Source of the DNA: Caulobacter sp. B11
GTDB lineage: Bacteria; Pseudomonadota; Alphaproteobacteria; Caulobacterales; Caulobacteraceae
Direction: 5' to 3'
DNA length: 25,452 nt
Assembly (NCBI RefSeq): GCF_002737765.1
Contig: NZ_PEGG01000002.1
Location: 1 to 25,452, forward strand
Below are positions 10,238 to 17,317 of this stretch, in pieces; position 1 is the stretch's first letter; each line of letters begins with the position of its first letter. A program made the translations under genes and the position numbers. The notes under the pieces were generated by a model. That model saw only the letters and a list, made by a program, of their open reading frames with translations. It ran no database searches and was not told where the DNA came from.

Positions 10238-10414
10238 TCAGAGCTCGATCATGTCGAAGTCGGACTTGGGCGTTCCGCACAGGGGGCAGATCCAATGGGC
10301 GGGGAGATCCGCCCACCGGGTCCCCGGCGCCAGGCCTTCGCCCGGATCGCCGGCCTCCTCGTCATAGATGTAGCCACAGGTGCGGCACTGCCAGACCTTG
10401 AAGGGTTCGCTCAT
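10238..10414 (-). CDS. Rubredoxin (58 residues)
   Basis: Small one-electron carrier with a single iron bound by four cysteines. Reading the minus strand from the ATG at 10414 to the TGA at 10238 gives MSEPFKVWQCRTCGYIYDEE at the start, then AGDPGEGLAPGTRWADLPAH and WICPLCGTPKSDFDMIEL. The ligands are Cys10, Cys13, Cys43 and Cys46 in CxxCGYIYD and CPLCG, and the length is that of a complete rubredoxin. The KSDFDMIEL end resembles rubredoxins of the alkane-hydroxylase-associated type. It starts 7 bp after the stop of the P450 gene, so the two are almost certainly one transcript, which suggests the rubredoxin may carry electrons to the P450 (inference). The gene is easily missed because of its length. 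Confidence 0.95.
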   Translation of the reverse strand: MSEPFKVWQCRTCGYIYDEEAGDPGEGLAPGTRWADLPAHWICPLCGTPKSDFDMIEL

Positions 10415-10421
10415 CGCCGCC

Positions 10422-11696
10422 TCAGTGCATCTTGAAGCGGATGGGCACAGCCTTGGGGCCGCAGACGAAGTTGGCGGTCATCCGGGTGGGCTGGCCGTCC
10501 ATCTCGACGCTGTCGACCCGGGCCAGCAGCTCTTCCCACAGCACCCGCATCTCCATCCGCGCCAGATGCTGGCCGAGGCACACATGGGCGCCATAGCCGA
10601 AGGCCACGTGCTTGTTGGGGGTGCGGTCGACACGGAACTTGAACGGGTCCTCGAACACCGACTCGTCGCGATTGCCCGACGGATAGGACAGCATCATCCA
10701 GTCGCCCTTGGCGATCTTGCGGCCGGCCAGTTCGGCGTCGGCGGTGGCGGTGCGCATGAAGTGCTTGACCGGGGTCACCCAGCGGATCGACTCCTCGACC
10801 AGGCCGGGGATCAGGCTGGGATCGTTCTTGACGCGGGCGAACTGGTCGGGGTTCTCGGCCAGGGCCCACATCGCGCCGGCGGTGGTCGATGAGGTGGTGT
10901 CGTGGCCGGCCGTGGCGGCGATGATGTAGTAGCTCATCGCCTCCAGGTGGCCCATCGGCTCGCCATTGACCTTGCCATTGGCGATGATGCTGGCCAGATC
11001 CTCGCGCGGATTGGCCCGGCGATCCTCGGTCATGGCGTTGAAATACATCATGAAGTCCATGATCACCGACTGCAGGCTGTCGATGCCCTCATTGACGTTG
11101 GTGGCGACCTTGCCGTCGCGGTTCAGGTCGGGGTCGGCGCTGCCGAACAGTTCCTGGGTCAGTTTCAGCATGCGCGGCTCGTCGACCTCGGGCACGCCCA
11201 GGACCTCCATGATCACGTGCAGCGGATAGAGGAAGGCGACGTCACGGGCGAAGTCGCAGCGGTCGCCCTGATCGGCCATGCGGTCGATGAAGCCGCGGGC
11301 GATCTCGCGGATCCGCCCTTCCAGCGCCCGCAGGTTCTGCGGCAGCAGCGAGCCCTGGGTCACGCGGCGATAGGCGAAGTGGTCGGGATTATCCATCTGC
11401 ACCAGCGAGCGCACCAGGTGCGGCGAGCCGCCCATCATCTCGCGGACCTTCTTGTCGGCCTCGATGGTGGTGACGATGGTGGCGCGGTCGCCGTTGTGGA
11501 ACAATTCGTTCTGACGCTCGACCTCGAGGATGTCGGCGTGGCGGGTGACCACCCAGAAGGGGTCGAAGCCGTCGGGCTGGGCCACCTCCAGCGGGCTTTC
11601 GCGCCGCAGGGTCGTGAAGGCCTGATCGATGCGATCGCCGTCGGCATAGGCCTTGGGGTCGACTATGGTGTTGGCGATTTCCGTGGGGATGGTCAT
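10422..11696 (-). CDS. Cytochrome P450, CYP108 (P450terp)-like
   Basis: A 424-residue soluble bacterial P450 monooxygenase. Features: I-helix oxygen-activation motif AGHDTT (263-268), the ExxR pair Glu302/Arg305 in EESIR, and the haem-binding loop FGYGAHVCLGQH with proximal Cys373. Several stretches (TEDRRANPREDLAS, ATAGHDTTSS, TPVKHFMRTA, MLSYPSGNRDE, FVCGPKAVPIRF) closely recall CYP108A1 (P450terp, terpineol oxidation), so a terpene-like or alicyclic substrate is plausible but not shown. The ATG at 11696 is preceded by AGGAG with 7 bases between; an in-frame GTG at 11717 is less likely. The rubredoxin gene follows after 7 bp and a TetR gene is divergent. No 2Fe-2S ferredoxin or ferredoxin reductase gene is present in the window. 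Confidence 0.95.
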   Translation of the reverse strand: MTIPTEIANTIVDPKAYADGDRIDQAFTTLRRESPLEVAQPDGFDPFWVVTRHADILEVERQNELFHNGDRATIVTTIEADKKVREMMGGSPHLVRSLVQMDNPDHFAYRRVTQGSLLPQNLRALEGRIREIARGFIDRMADQGDRCDFARDVAFLYPLHVIMEVLGVPEVDEPRMLKLTQELFGSADPDLNRDGKVATNVNEGIDSLQSVIMDFMMYFNAMTEDRRANPREDLASIIANGKVNGEPMGHLEAMSYYIIAATAGHDTTSSTTAGAMWALAENPDQFARVKNDPSLIPGLVEESIRWVTPVKHFMRTATADAELAGRKIAKGDWMMLSYPSGNRDESVFEDPFKFRVDRTPNKHVAFGYGAHVCLGQHLARMEMRVLWEELLARVDSVEMDGQPTRMTANFVCGPKAVPIRFKMH

Positions 11697-11742
11697 GCGC
11701 TGGCTCCTGGGTTCCACCTGCGGCGGCGCGAGGGCCGCTCTG

Positions 11743-11768
11743 TTATTTGCTAGTTGTCCAACAAATAA
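11743..11768. promoter_or_regulatory. Inverted-repeat operator between P450 and tetR-type genes
   Basis: TTATTTG (11743-11749) and CAAATAA (11762-11768) form a perfect 7-bp inverted repeat with a 12-base spacer, which itself carries a smaller GTTG/CAAC pair. The A/T-rich island stands out in a GC-rich intergenic region, 47 bp before the P450 ATG and 14 bp before the regulator ATG. Its size and position suit a dimeric TetR-family repressor acting on both divergent genes (inference). Confidence 0.65.
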
Positions 11769-11782
11769 GTAGACTGCGCAAG

Positions 11783-12409
11783 ATGACCACGACCCTTAAG
11801 TCGCCGCCTGTCCGCCGCAGCCAGTCCGATCGCCGCCAGCAGTCGGAGAGCGAACTGCTGCGCGCCGCCGCCGAGCTGATCGTCGAGCGCGGCATGGCGG
11901 CGGCGACCTTCGAGAACATCGGGGCCCGGGCCGGCTACAGCCGAGGCCTGGCCACCCAGAAATTCGGCTCCAAGCAGGGCCTGATCGAGGCGCTGATCGC
12001 TCAGTTGCAGCTGCGGCTGAACGCCTTGATGGAGGCCCGAGACCTGGCCTCGGCCAATGGGCTGGAAGCGGTGCTGGGCTTTGTCGATCTGTTTCTGCGC
12101 AACCTGGCCCAGGACGGCGAGACCCGGGCCTATTTCGTGTTGATGGCCGGGGCCGTGGCCGAGGTCTCGGACCTGCGCGGCCCCTTCGCCGCCGCCCACA
12201 AGAATGTCGAGCTGCAGCTGGAGGCCCTGTTCCTGCGCGGCCAGGCCGAAGGCGTGGTGCGGGCCGGCCTCAACGCCGACGCCGCCGCCCTGATGGTCGG
12301 GGCGCTGTTGCTGGGCCTGTCCCTGCAGATCCTCGTCGACCCCAGCCTCGACCTGGAACCGATTCGCGAGACCAGCCTGGCGACCCTGAGGGTCAGTTTT
12401 TCGGTCTAG
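11783..12409 (+). CDS. TetR family transcriptional regulator
   Basis: A 208-residue regulator. The N-terminal domain (about residues 20-70) is a TetR helix-turn-helix: ELLRAAAELIVERGMAAATF then ENIGARAGYSRGLATQKFGS. The C-terminal helices form the ligand-binding and dimerisation region (LRNLAQDGETRAYFVLMAGA, AALMVGALLLGLSLQILVDP). The ATG at 11783 was chosen; an upstream in-frame TTG at 11747 would put the start inside the inverted-repeat operator. It is divergent from the P450-rubredoxin pair, the usual arrangement for a local repressor, so it probably controls that pair and itself. The inducer is likely a P450 substrate or product, which is inference. Confidence 0.92.
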   Translation: MTTTLKSPPVRRSQSDRRQQSESELLRAAAELIVERGMAAATFENIGARAGYSRGLATQKFGSKQGLIEALIAQLQLRLNALMEARDLASANGLEAVLGFVDLFLRNLAQDGETRAYFVLMAGAVAEVSDLRGPFAAAHKNVELQLEALFLRGQAEGVVRAGLNADAAALMVGALLLGLSLQILVDPSLDLEPIRETSLATLRVSFSV

Positions 12410-12470
12410 TCGAGCCTGGAAAAGTCCGCGCGAATTAACCGACGCGACACCACCTGAGGTTACAGCTCTC

Positions 12471-12496
12471 CCCAGGCGAGGCCAAGGGCCTGGGGG
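12471..12496. other. Hairpin just upstream of the 12503 start
   Basis: CCCCAGGC (12471-12478) and GCCTGGGG (12489-12496) form a perfect 8-bp stem with a 10-base loop, 6 bp before the ATG at 12503. It may end the regulator transcript or mask the G-rich ribosome-binding region of the next gene. Confidence 0.4.
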
Positions 12497-12502
12497 CGGC
12501 GG

Positions 12503-14257
12503 ATGCGGGTCTGGATCTATGGGGCGGTGTTCGCGCTCGCGGCCCTGGGCATGGTTCCCGGCGCCCTGTTCCTGGGTCTGCTGGCTCTTATCCTACCGGG
12601 ACTGGTGCTGATCCTGGCCCCCAATGTCGCCCTGTATCTGTTGCTGGTCGACTATGGCCTGATGGAGAAGGCGGCCAGTCCGACCCGGCTGGGCAAGGTC
12701 CTGGCCTTTGTCCCCCTGATCCTGCTGGCGACCCTGCCGCCCCTGGCGATGAACGCCATCCTGACCGCCCAGGTCGCCGCCGAGCGCGCCGGCGACTTCG
12801 CGCGGCCCGACGGCCAGGGCGCCCGGCGGCTGTTGCTGGCCAAGGTGGGCCGGGAGAAATCGGGCGGTCGCTGGCGCTACTATGGCCATGTCAACGAGAC
12901 TGACTGCGACGAGACCTGCGCCCGGCTGTTGCTGAGCGGCCAGGTCGACACGATCGTGCGGCCCAAGCGCACGGCCCACGAACCGCTGGACCTGACGCGC
13001 GGCTATGTCGGCCCGGCCGTGGTCTATAGCCTGGACAAGAGCCCCGACTGTCCGACCCAGGACCTGGCGGCGGTGCAGGCCGACCCGCGGCTGTCGCTGA
13101 TGGCGGTCAGCCAGTGCCTGGTGGGGCGCACGGTCGCGCGGACCAGCCCGGACGCGGCCCTGACCTTGGTCAGCGAGTCGCGATCGATCGGCGCGCTCAA
13201 TCCGTTCAATCCGGGTCTGGCGAGCACGATGCGCTGGACGTCTTGGCGCTGCGCCGCCGACCGCTGCCGGCCGCTGGTCCGGACCACCACGGTCCACAAG
13301 CGCGCCCTGGGCCTGCCTCTGCTGATCGGCTTCGACGGCGGCCCCGACCTGCACATGAAGCGGGAATGGTGGCGGGTCAGCGGCGTCGCCAATCCCACCA
13401 CCGATGTTCAACAACTTGCGCGTGCCTTCAAGCTCGACGCCCAGGCCGAGCCGCGCCTGGATCCCCTCAGGGTTCGCGCCGCCGCCGAGCGGGCCCTGGC
13501 CGACAGCGCCGCGAGCGGGCGTCGGCTGGAGCCGGCCGAGGCGATGGCCATCGACGCCACGCTCCAGACCATCAAGGCGGCCCCCGAGCTCGTTCCGGCC
13601 GACAGCCGGTTCCTGGCGGCCCTGATCGTCCACCCCACCGCCGATGTGTCCTATCAAATGAGCGAAGCGGTGCTGGCCCATCCCGCCGTCCTGCCGGACT
13701 TGGCCCCGCGGATCCTGTCGGCCTATGACCGGATCACCGCCGGCGACGAGACCCTATGGCAGGCCGACCAGCGCCGCGGCCTGGCGGCCCTGATCGCCCG
13801 CTTCCCGCCCGACATCCTGGCGCGCGACCAGGCCGGAATCTTCCGCGCGGCGTCGCGGCCCAAGGCCCTCTACGGCGCGGAGTCCCTGATCGCCACCCTC
13901 GGCCGGATGGGGCCCGGCGCCGCGCCGGTCCTGGTGGTCGGCCTGGGCGAGGGGGGCGACGAGATCGTCCAGTCGGCCCTGGCCCTGTGCCGGCTCGGTC
14001 CGGACGGCGCGGCGGCGATCCCGGCCCTGGTCGAGACTCGCCGAAGCCTGGCGCTGAGCGGCTATTTCACCCGCGACCAGGTCCGGGCGATCAACCTGGC
14101 CCTGATGCGGATGGACCGGGCCGACCTGGCCAACCAGCGCCTGCCCGATCCGTCGCCGCCCGCCAAGCCGCCGCCGCCTCGGCCTTCCGACGTCCTCGCG
14201 GACGTAACCGCGCGGACTTCGCCGGAGATCTGCGTGGAAAAGACCCTGCGGTTCTGA
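12503..14257 (+). CDS. Membrane-anchored HEAT-like repeat protein, unknown function
   Basis: A 584-residue protein I do not recognise. The N-terminus has about three membrane segments (residues 3-25, 28-50, 66-88), followed by a large region beginning around residue 95. An early part has a Cys pair in NETDCDETCARLLLSG and further cysteines at CPTQDL, SQCLVG and RCAADRCRP, suggesting disulfides and a periplasmic location. The C-terminal half is mostly helical with HEAT/PBS-like units (SLIATLGRMGPGAAPVLVVG, SALALCRLGPDGAAAIPALV), ending in a proline-rich linker and a short tail. It is 8 bp from the convergent amidase-like gene, and 93 bp after the regulator on the same strand. Composition matches the genome; no sign of recent transfer. 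Confidence 0.8.
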   Translation: MRVWIYGAVFALAALGMVPGALFLGLLALILPGLVLILAPNVALYLLLVDYGLMEKAASPTRLGKVLAFVPLILLATLPPLAMNAILTAQVAAERAGDFARPDGQGARRLLLAKVGREKSGGRWRYYGHVNETDCDETCARLLLSGQVDTIVRPKRTAHEPLDLTRGYVGPAVVYSLDKSPDCPTQDLAAVQADPRLSLMAVSQCLVGRTVARTSPDAALTLVSESRSIGALNPFNPGLASTMRWTSWRCAADRCRPLVRTTTVHKRALGLPLLIGFDGGPDLHMKREWWRVSGVANPTTDVQQLARAFKLDAQAEPRLDPLRVRAAAERALADSAASGRRLEPAEAMAIDATLQTIKAAPELVPADSRFLAALIVHPTADVSYQMSEAVLAHPAVLPDLAPRILSAYDRITAGDETLWQADQRRGLAALIARFPPDILARDQAGIFRAASRPKALYGAESLIATLGRMGPGAAPVLVVGLGEGGDEIVQSALALCRLGPDGAAAIPALVETRRSLALSGYFTRDQVRAINLALMRMDRADLANQRLPDPSPPAKPPPPRPSDVLADVTARTSPEICVEKTLRF

Positions 14258-14264
14258 GGCGGTC

Positions 14265-14969
14265 CTATTGTTCGCCCGCCGAGACCTGGCCGTCAGCCTT
14301 GACCAGGCGCGGTCCGGCCGCGCTCAGGGCGACGGTGGCCGGCCAGCGGGCTTCCAGCAGGCGGGTCCTGTTGATTCGGGTGACCGTGACGGCGTCGGAC
14401 TGGTTGCCGCCCAGCACGTGGAAGAAGCCTTGGTCGTCCTCGCCGACATAGAAGGCCACATGGCCCTGCCAGCCGTCGCGGCGGCCGCGCCAGAACACCA
14501 TCACCGCCCCGGGACGCGGCGTGCAGGGGCCGCCGAAGCGCCGCCAGCCGCGGGCCGACAGGGGATTGGCAGGCAGGGGCTCGGTGGTCAGGGTGGCGCC
14601 GATGCAGTGGGCCGCGAACAGGCCGCACCAGGGAATGTCGTCTGAGCGGTAGTCGAGTTTCAGGTCCTGGGCCATGCGCATCAGGTCGGGATTGTCGGCG
14701 TCGCCAGGCCCCTCGCGCAGGCCCTTGAGCCGCCGCGCCTCCTGGAACCACACCAAGGCCGCGTCGTCGGCCGTGTCGGCCTTGGCCGCGGCGGGCGGCA
14801 GGTTCAGGGCGGCGGCGGTGACCGGGCCGACCACGCCGTCGACCTGCAAACCCCGGACGGCCTGGAAGGACCGAACCGCCTGGGCCGTGCGGCGACCCCA
14901 GACCCCGTCGATATTGCCTGGATCAAAGCCCTTGGACGCCAAGGCCTTCTGGATCTCGAACACCGTCAT
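14265..14969 (-). CDS. Peptidoglycan-binding protein with Cys/His amidase-like domain (TIGR02594 type)
   Basis: A 234-residue two-domain protein. Residues 1-57 form a peptidoglycan-binding (PG_binding_1) domain: FEIQKALASKGFDPGNIDGV, WGRRTAQAVRSFQAVRGLQV, DGVVGP. Residues about 68-215 resemble the TIGR02594/CHAP-NlpC-like group, with WCGLFAAHC (Cys115 as presumed nucleophile), GAVMVFWRG, GHVAFYVGE (His170) and VLGGNQSDAV (polar third residue). It probably cuts cell-wall peptides or glycans. No signal peptide is seen; such proteins are often endolysin-like and may be exported another way or derive from a phage. The start has no clear ribosome-binding site. It lies 85 bp after purS on the same strand. 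Confidence 0.85.
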   Translation of the reverse strand: MTVFEIQKALASKGFDPGNIDGVWGRRTAQAVRSFQAVRGLQVDGVVGPVTAAALNLPPAAAKADTADDAALVWFQEARRLKGLREGPGDADNPDLMRMAQDLKLDYRSDDIPWCGLFAAHCIGATLTTEPLPANPLSARGWRRFGGPCTPRPGAVMVFWRGRRDGWQGHVAFYVGEDDQGFFHVLGGNQSDAVTVTRINRTRLLEARWPATVALSAAGPRLVKADGQVSAGEQ

Positions 14970-15054
14970 CTGCCGCGCTTTCGCAAACCAGGGGTCCGCG
15001 AAAAATGCACGTCAAGGATGTTTCTGTCGAGTCCTCGCCTTCAGGTGCCCGGAG

Positions 15055-15294
15055 TCAGGCGAGGTCGATCGCGTAGCTCTCGATCACCGTATTGGCCAGC
15101 AGCTTGTCGCACATGGCCTTGACCTCGGCCCGGGCCTTGTCGGCGTCGCCGTCGGCCACGTCGAACTCGATGGTCCGGCCGACGCGGACGTTCTGGACAT
15201 CGGCCCAGCCCAGTCCGTGCAGGGCGTTCTCGACGGCCTTGCCCTGGACGTCGAGCACGCCTGGCTTGAGGAACACGGCGACCTTGGCTTTCAT
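15055..15294 (-). CDS. purS: Phosphoribosylformylglycinamidine synthase subunit PurS
   Basis: The 79-residue bridging subunit of the PurS-PurQ-PurL complex. The start MKAKVAVFLKPGVLDVQGKA, the conserved NALHGLGW and VRVGRTIEFDV strands, and the end CDKLLANTVIESYAIDLA are typical of the family and of full length. The ribosome-binding site AAGG lies 8 bases before the ATG at 15294. It follows purC with a 48-bp gap on the same strand, so the two are likely co-transcribed. Confidence 0.97.
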   Translation of the reverse strand: MKAKVAVFLKPGVLDVQGKAVENALHGLGWADVQNVRVGRTIEFDVADGDADKARAEVKAMCDKLLANTVIESYAIDLA

Positions 15295-15342
15295 CGAACT
15301 GACCTTCTTCGACCGACGTCCCGGGGGAGGCGGTTCAACTGA

Positions 15343-16101
15343 CTAGTGCACGCCGCCTTGGATGACGGTGGGCATTTCCTTCATGATGCCGAGGCGGCGG
15401 GCCACCTCGGTATAGCTCTCGATGACGCTGCCCAGGTCGCGGCGGAAGCGGTCCTTGTCCATCTTTTCGTTGGTGATGGAGTCCCACAGGCGGCAGCTGT
15501 CGGGGCTGATCTCGTCGGCCAGGATGATGCGCGAGAAATCGCCCTCATAGATGCGGCCGAACTCGATCTTGAAGTCGACCAGGGTGATGCCGACGCCGCT
15601 GAACAGGCCCGACAGATAGTCGTTCACCCGCAGGGCCGTGGCCATCATGTCGTCGATCTCCTGGGTCGCGGCCCAGTTGAAGGCGGTGATGTGCTCTTCC
15701 GACACCATCGGGTCGTTGAGCTTGTCGTCCTTGTAGTAGAATTCGATGATCGAGCGCGGCAGGGCCTGGCCCTCGGGCAGACCCAGGCGCGTGGCGATCG
15801 AGCCGGCGGCGATGTTGCGCACCACGACCTCGAGCGGGATGATCTCGACTTCCTTGATCAGCTGCTCGCGCAGGTTCAGGCGGCGGATGAAGTGATTCTG
15901 CACGCCGATGCCGTTCAGGCGAGTCATGACGTACTCGCTGATTCGGTTGTTGATCACGCCCTTGCCTTCCAGCTGGGCCTTCTTCTCGCCGTTGAAGGCG
16001 GTGGCGTCGTCCTTGAAGTACTGGATCAGAGTGCCGGGCTCGGGGCCCTCGTACAGGATCTTCGCCTTGCCTTCGTAGATCTTCTTGCGGCGGGTGGTCA
16101 T
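15343..16101 (-). CDS. purC: SAICAR synthetase PurC
   Basis: Phosphoribosylaminoimidazole-succinocarboxamide synthase, which joins aspartate to CAIR with ATP to form SAICAR. The 252-residue length is usual. Signatures: [13 protein letters not shown] (residues 6-18, nucleotide-binding hairpin), [40 protein letters not shown] (about 185-194) and [15 protein letters not shown]. The ATG at 16101 is preceded by GAGAG. It is the first gene of the purC-purS unit and is divergent from the ATP synthase zeta gene. Its product SAICAR is the substrate of PurB, encoded 1.2 kb away. Confidence 0.98.
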   Translation of the reverse strand: MTTRRKKIYEGKAKILYEGPEPGTLIQYFKDDATAFNGEKKAQLEGKGVINNRISEYVMTRLNGIGVQNHFIRRLNLREQLIKEVEIIPLEVVVRNIAAGSIATRLGLPEGQALPRSIIEFYYKDDKLNDPMVSEEHITAFNWAATQEIDDMMATALRVNDYLSGLFSGVGITLVDFKIEFGRIYEGDFSRIILADEISPDSCRLWDSITNEKMDKDRFRRDLGSVIESYTEVARRLGIMKEMPTVIQGGVH

Positions 16102-16372
16102 GGCTCTCGTCGAGGCCCTTCATGGATGCGAAGCGGCGCCCCCGGATCCGGAATGTCCGGAGAAACGAAAAGCGCGCGCGGCCGAGTAGCTGCGCGCGGC
16201 GTTCGACTCAAGGCCGCTCTCGAAAAATAACGCCCGAACCTACCCGAACCCCTGTCGTGGCGCAAACCCCGCCTCCGCGTCGACGCCATTGTGACGACCT
16301 GCGGCATCGCTTCCGATTGCTCCCCGGCCTCACAGAGGATATGCAGCCTCCTCAAAGACTATTGGGGCTTTC
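16102..16372. promoter_or_regulatory. Divergent promoter region of purC and the zeta-subunit gene
   Basis: A 271-bp gene-free stretch between two divergent start codons; both promoters must lie here. It contains one CcrM-type GANTC site (GACTC at 16205-16209) and the A-rich stretch GAAAAATAACG around 16220. I cannot see a clear riboswitch fold or a specific operator. Confidence 0.5.
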
Positions 16373-16690
16373 ATGACGACCTTCGACGATCGCGAGCAGG
16401 GCTTTGAACGCAAGTTCGCCCATGACCAGGAGCTGGAGTTCAAGGCGACGGCGCGCCGTAACCGGCTGCTGGGCGAATGGGCCGCCGGCCTGATGGGCCT
16501 GGAGACGGTCGAGGACTACGCACGCGCCGTCGTGAAGTCCGACTTCGAACAGCCGGGCGACGAGGATGTGCTGCGCAAGGTGTTCGGCGACCTCAAGGGT
16601 TCGGGCGTCGCCATCAGCGAAGGCGACGTGCGCATGAAGATGGACGAACTGCTGGCCCAGGCCCGCAGCCAGATCGTCGCCGGCGCCTAA
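16373..16690 (+). CDS. F1-ATPase zeta (inhibitor) subunit, DUF1476 family
   Basis: A 105-residue protein of the DUF1476 family, known in alphaproteobacteria (shown in Paracoccus) as the zeta subunit that blocks ATP hydrolysis by F1-ATPase. It shows the family start MTTFDDREQGFERKFAHDQE, which includes the inhibitory segment, the RRNRLLGEWAAGLMGL core, and the C-terminal four-helix region ending MDELLAQARSQIVAGA. It is complete and carries its own UUCG-loop terminator. Its neighbours are purC (divergent) and purB, so ATP economy and purine synthesis genes sit together. The strength of inhibition differs among species and cannot be read from this sequence. Confidence 0.93.
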   Translation: MTTFDDREQGFERKFAHDQELEFKATARRNRLLGEWAAGLMGLETVEDYARAVVKSDFEQPGDEDVLRKVFGDLKGSGVAISEGDVRMKMDELLAQARSQIVAGA

Positions 16691-16717
16691 GGTCGGTCCG
16701 GCCAAGGCCGAACGAAC

Positions 16718-16753
16718 AAGGGCCGCGCCTTCGGGTGCGGCCCTTTTGTTTTG
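16718..16753 (+). terminator. Intrinsic terminator with UUCG loop
   Basis: AAGGGCCGC (16718-16726) pairs with GCGGCCCTT (16737-16745); inside, GCC/GGT extends the stem to a TTCG tetraloop. A T-rich run (TTTTGTTTT, 16744-16752) follows. It ends the zeta-subunit gene. Confidence 0.92.
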
Positions 16754-16798
16754 GGCGGCGTGGCTTGAGATTTTCGCCTCGCTTCGACGGATTCGGCG

Positions 16799-17317
16799 TC
16801 AGCCGCCTCTGGCAGGAATGGCGTCCAGCCAGTCCCGCAACCCGTTCCAGATCGCCGCCTTGTCGGCGAAGCGCCGCGCCGCGTGGGCCGGGCTGGAGGA
16901 GGGCAGGGCGATCAGCGCCAGGCGGCCTTTGAGCCGGGCCAGCAGGCGGGTTCCCAGCCTGGCCGCCGTCGCGCCGTTGAAGGCCACGGCGCGCAGGGCC
17001 GGCAGGGTCTCGACCAGGGCGACAAGGTCATTGGCGGCGGGATCGCGGATGGCGGCGTCCAGGCTGCCGGGCCGCTCGGCCTCGGCGATCACGTCCCATA
17101 GGCCCACGCCGCGCGCCCGCAGGGCCGCCAGCCGGTCCTCATAGCCCAGGGCGACCAGCGGCGCGTCCAGCACGCTCTCCAGCAAGGCCCAGAAGCCGTT
17201 GCGCGGATTGCCGTAATACTGGCCCGCCGCCAGCGAGGCCTCGCCCGGCAGGCTGCCCAGGATCAGGACGCGGGTCTCGGCGTCGACGACCGGTGGGAAG
17301 CCCGCCTTGCGGGTCAC
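16799..17317 (-). CDS. DNA-deoxyinosine glycosylase (hypoxanthine-DNA glycosylase, UDG superfamily)
   Basis: A 172-residue base-excision repair enzyme of the hypoxanthine-DNA glycosylase group (UDG family 6), which removes hypoxanthine formed by adenine deamination or dITP incorporation. Motif 1 is ILGSLPGEASL (19-29) with QYYGNPRNGFW (33-43), the latter holding the Asn thought to be catalytic in this group; motif 2 is LPSSSPAHA (138-146); VAFNGATA (111-118) lies between. These differ from the GQDPY/HPSPLS motifs of classical Ung. The GTG start at 17317 overlaps the purB stop codon by one base (TAGTG), which implies translational coupling. The longer open frame running upstream into purB reads antisense-like low-quality sequence and was not used. 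Confidence 0.88.
   Translation of the reverse strand: MTRKAGFPPVVDAETRVLILGSLPGEASLAAGQYYGNPRNGFWALLESVLDAPLVALGYEDRLAALRARGVGLWDVIAEAERPGSLDAAIRDPAANDLVALVETLPALRAVAFNGATAARLGTRLLARLKGRLALIALPSSSPAHAARRFADKAAIWNGLRDWLDAIPARGG

Noticed and set aside
14265..14969. Prophage remnant around the amidase-like gene
   Set aside because: No holin, integrase, structural gene or attachment site nearby; only the domain type hints at phage ancestry.
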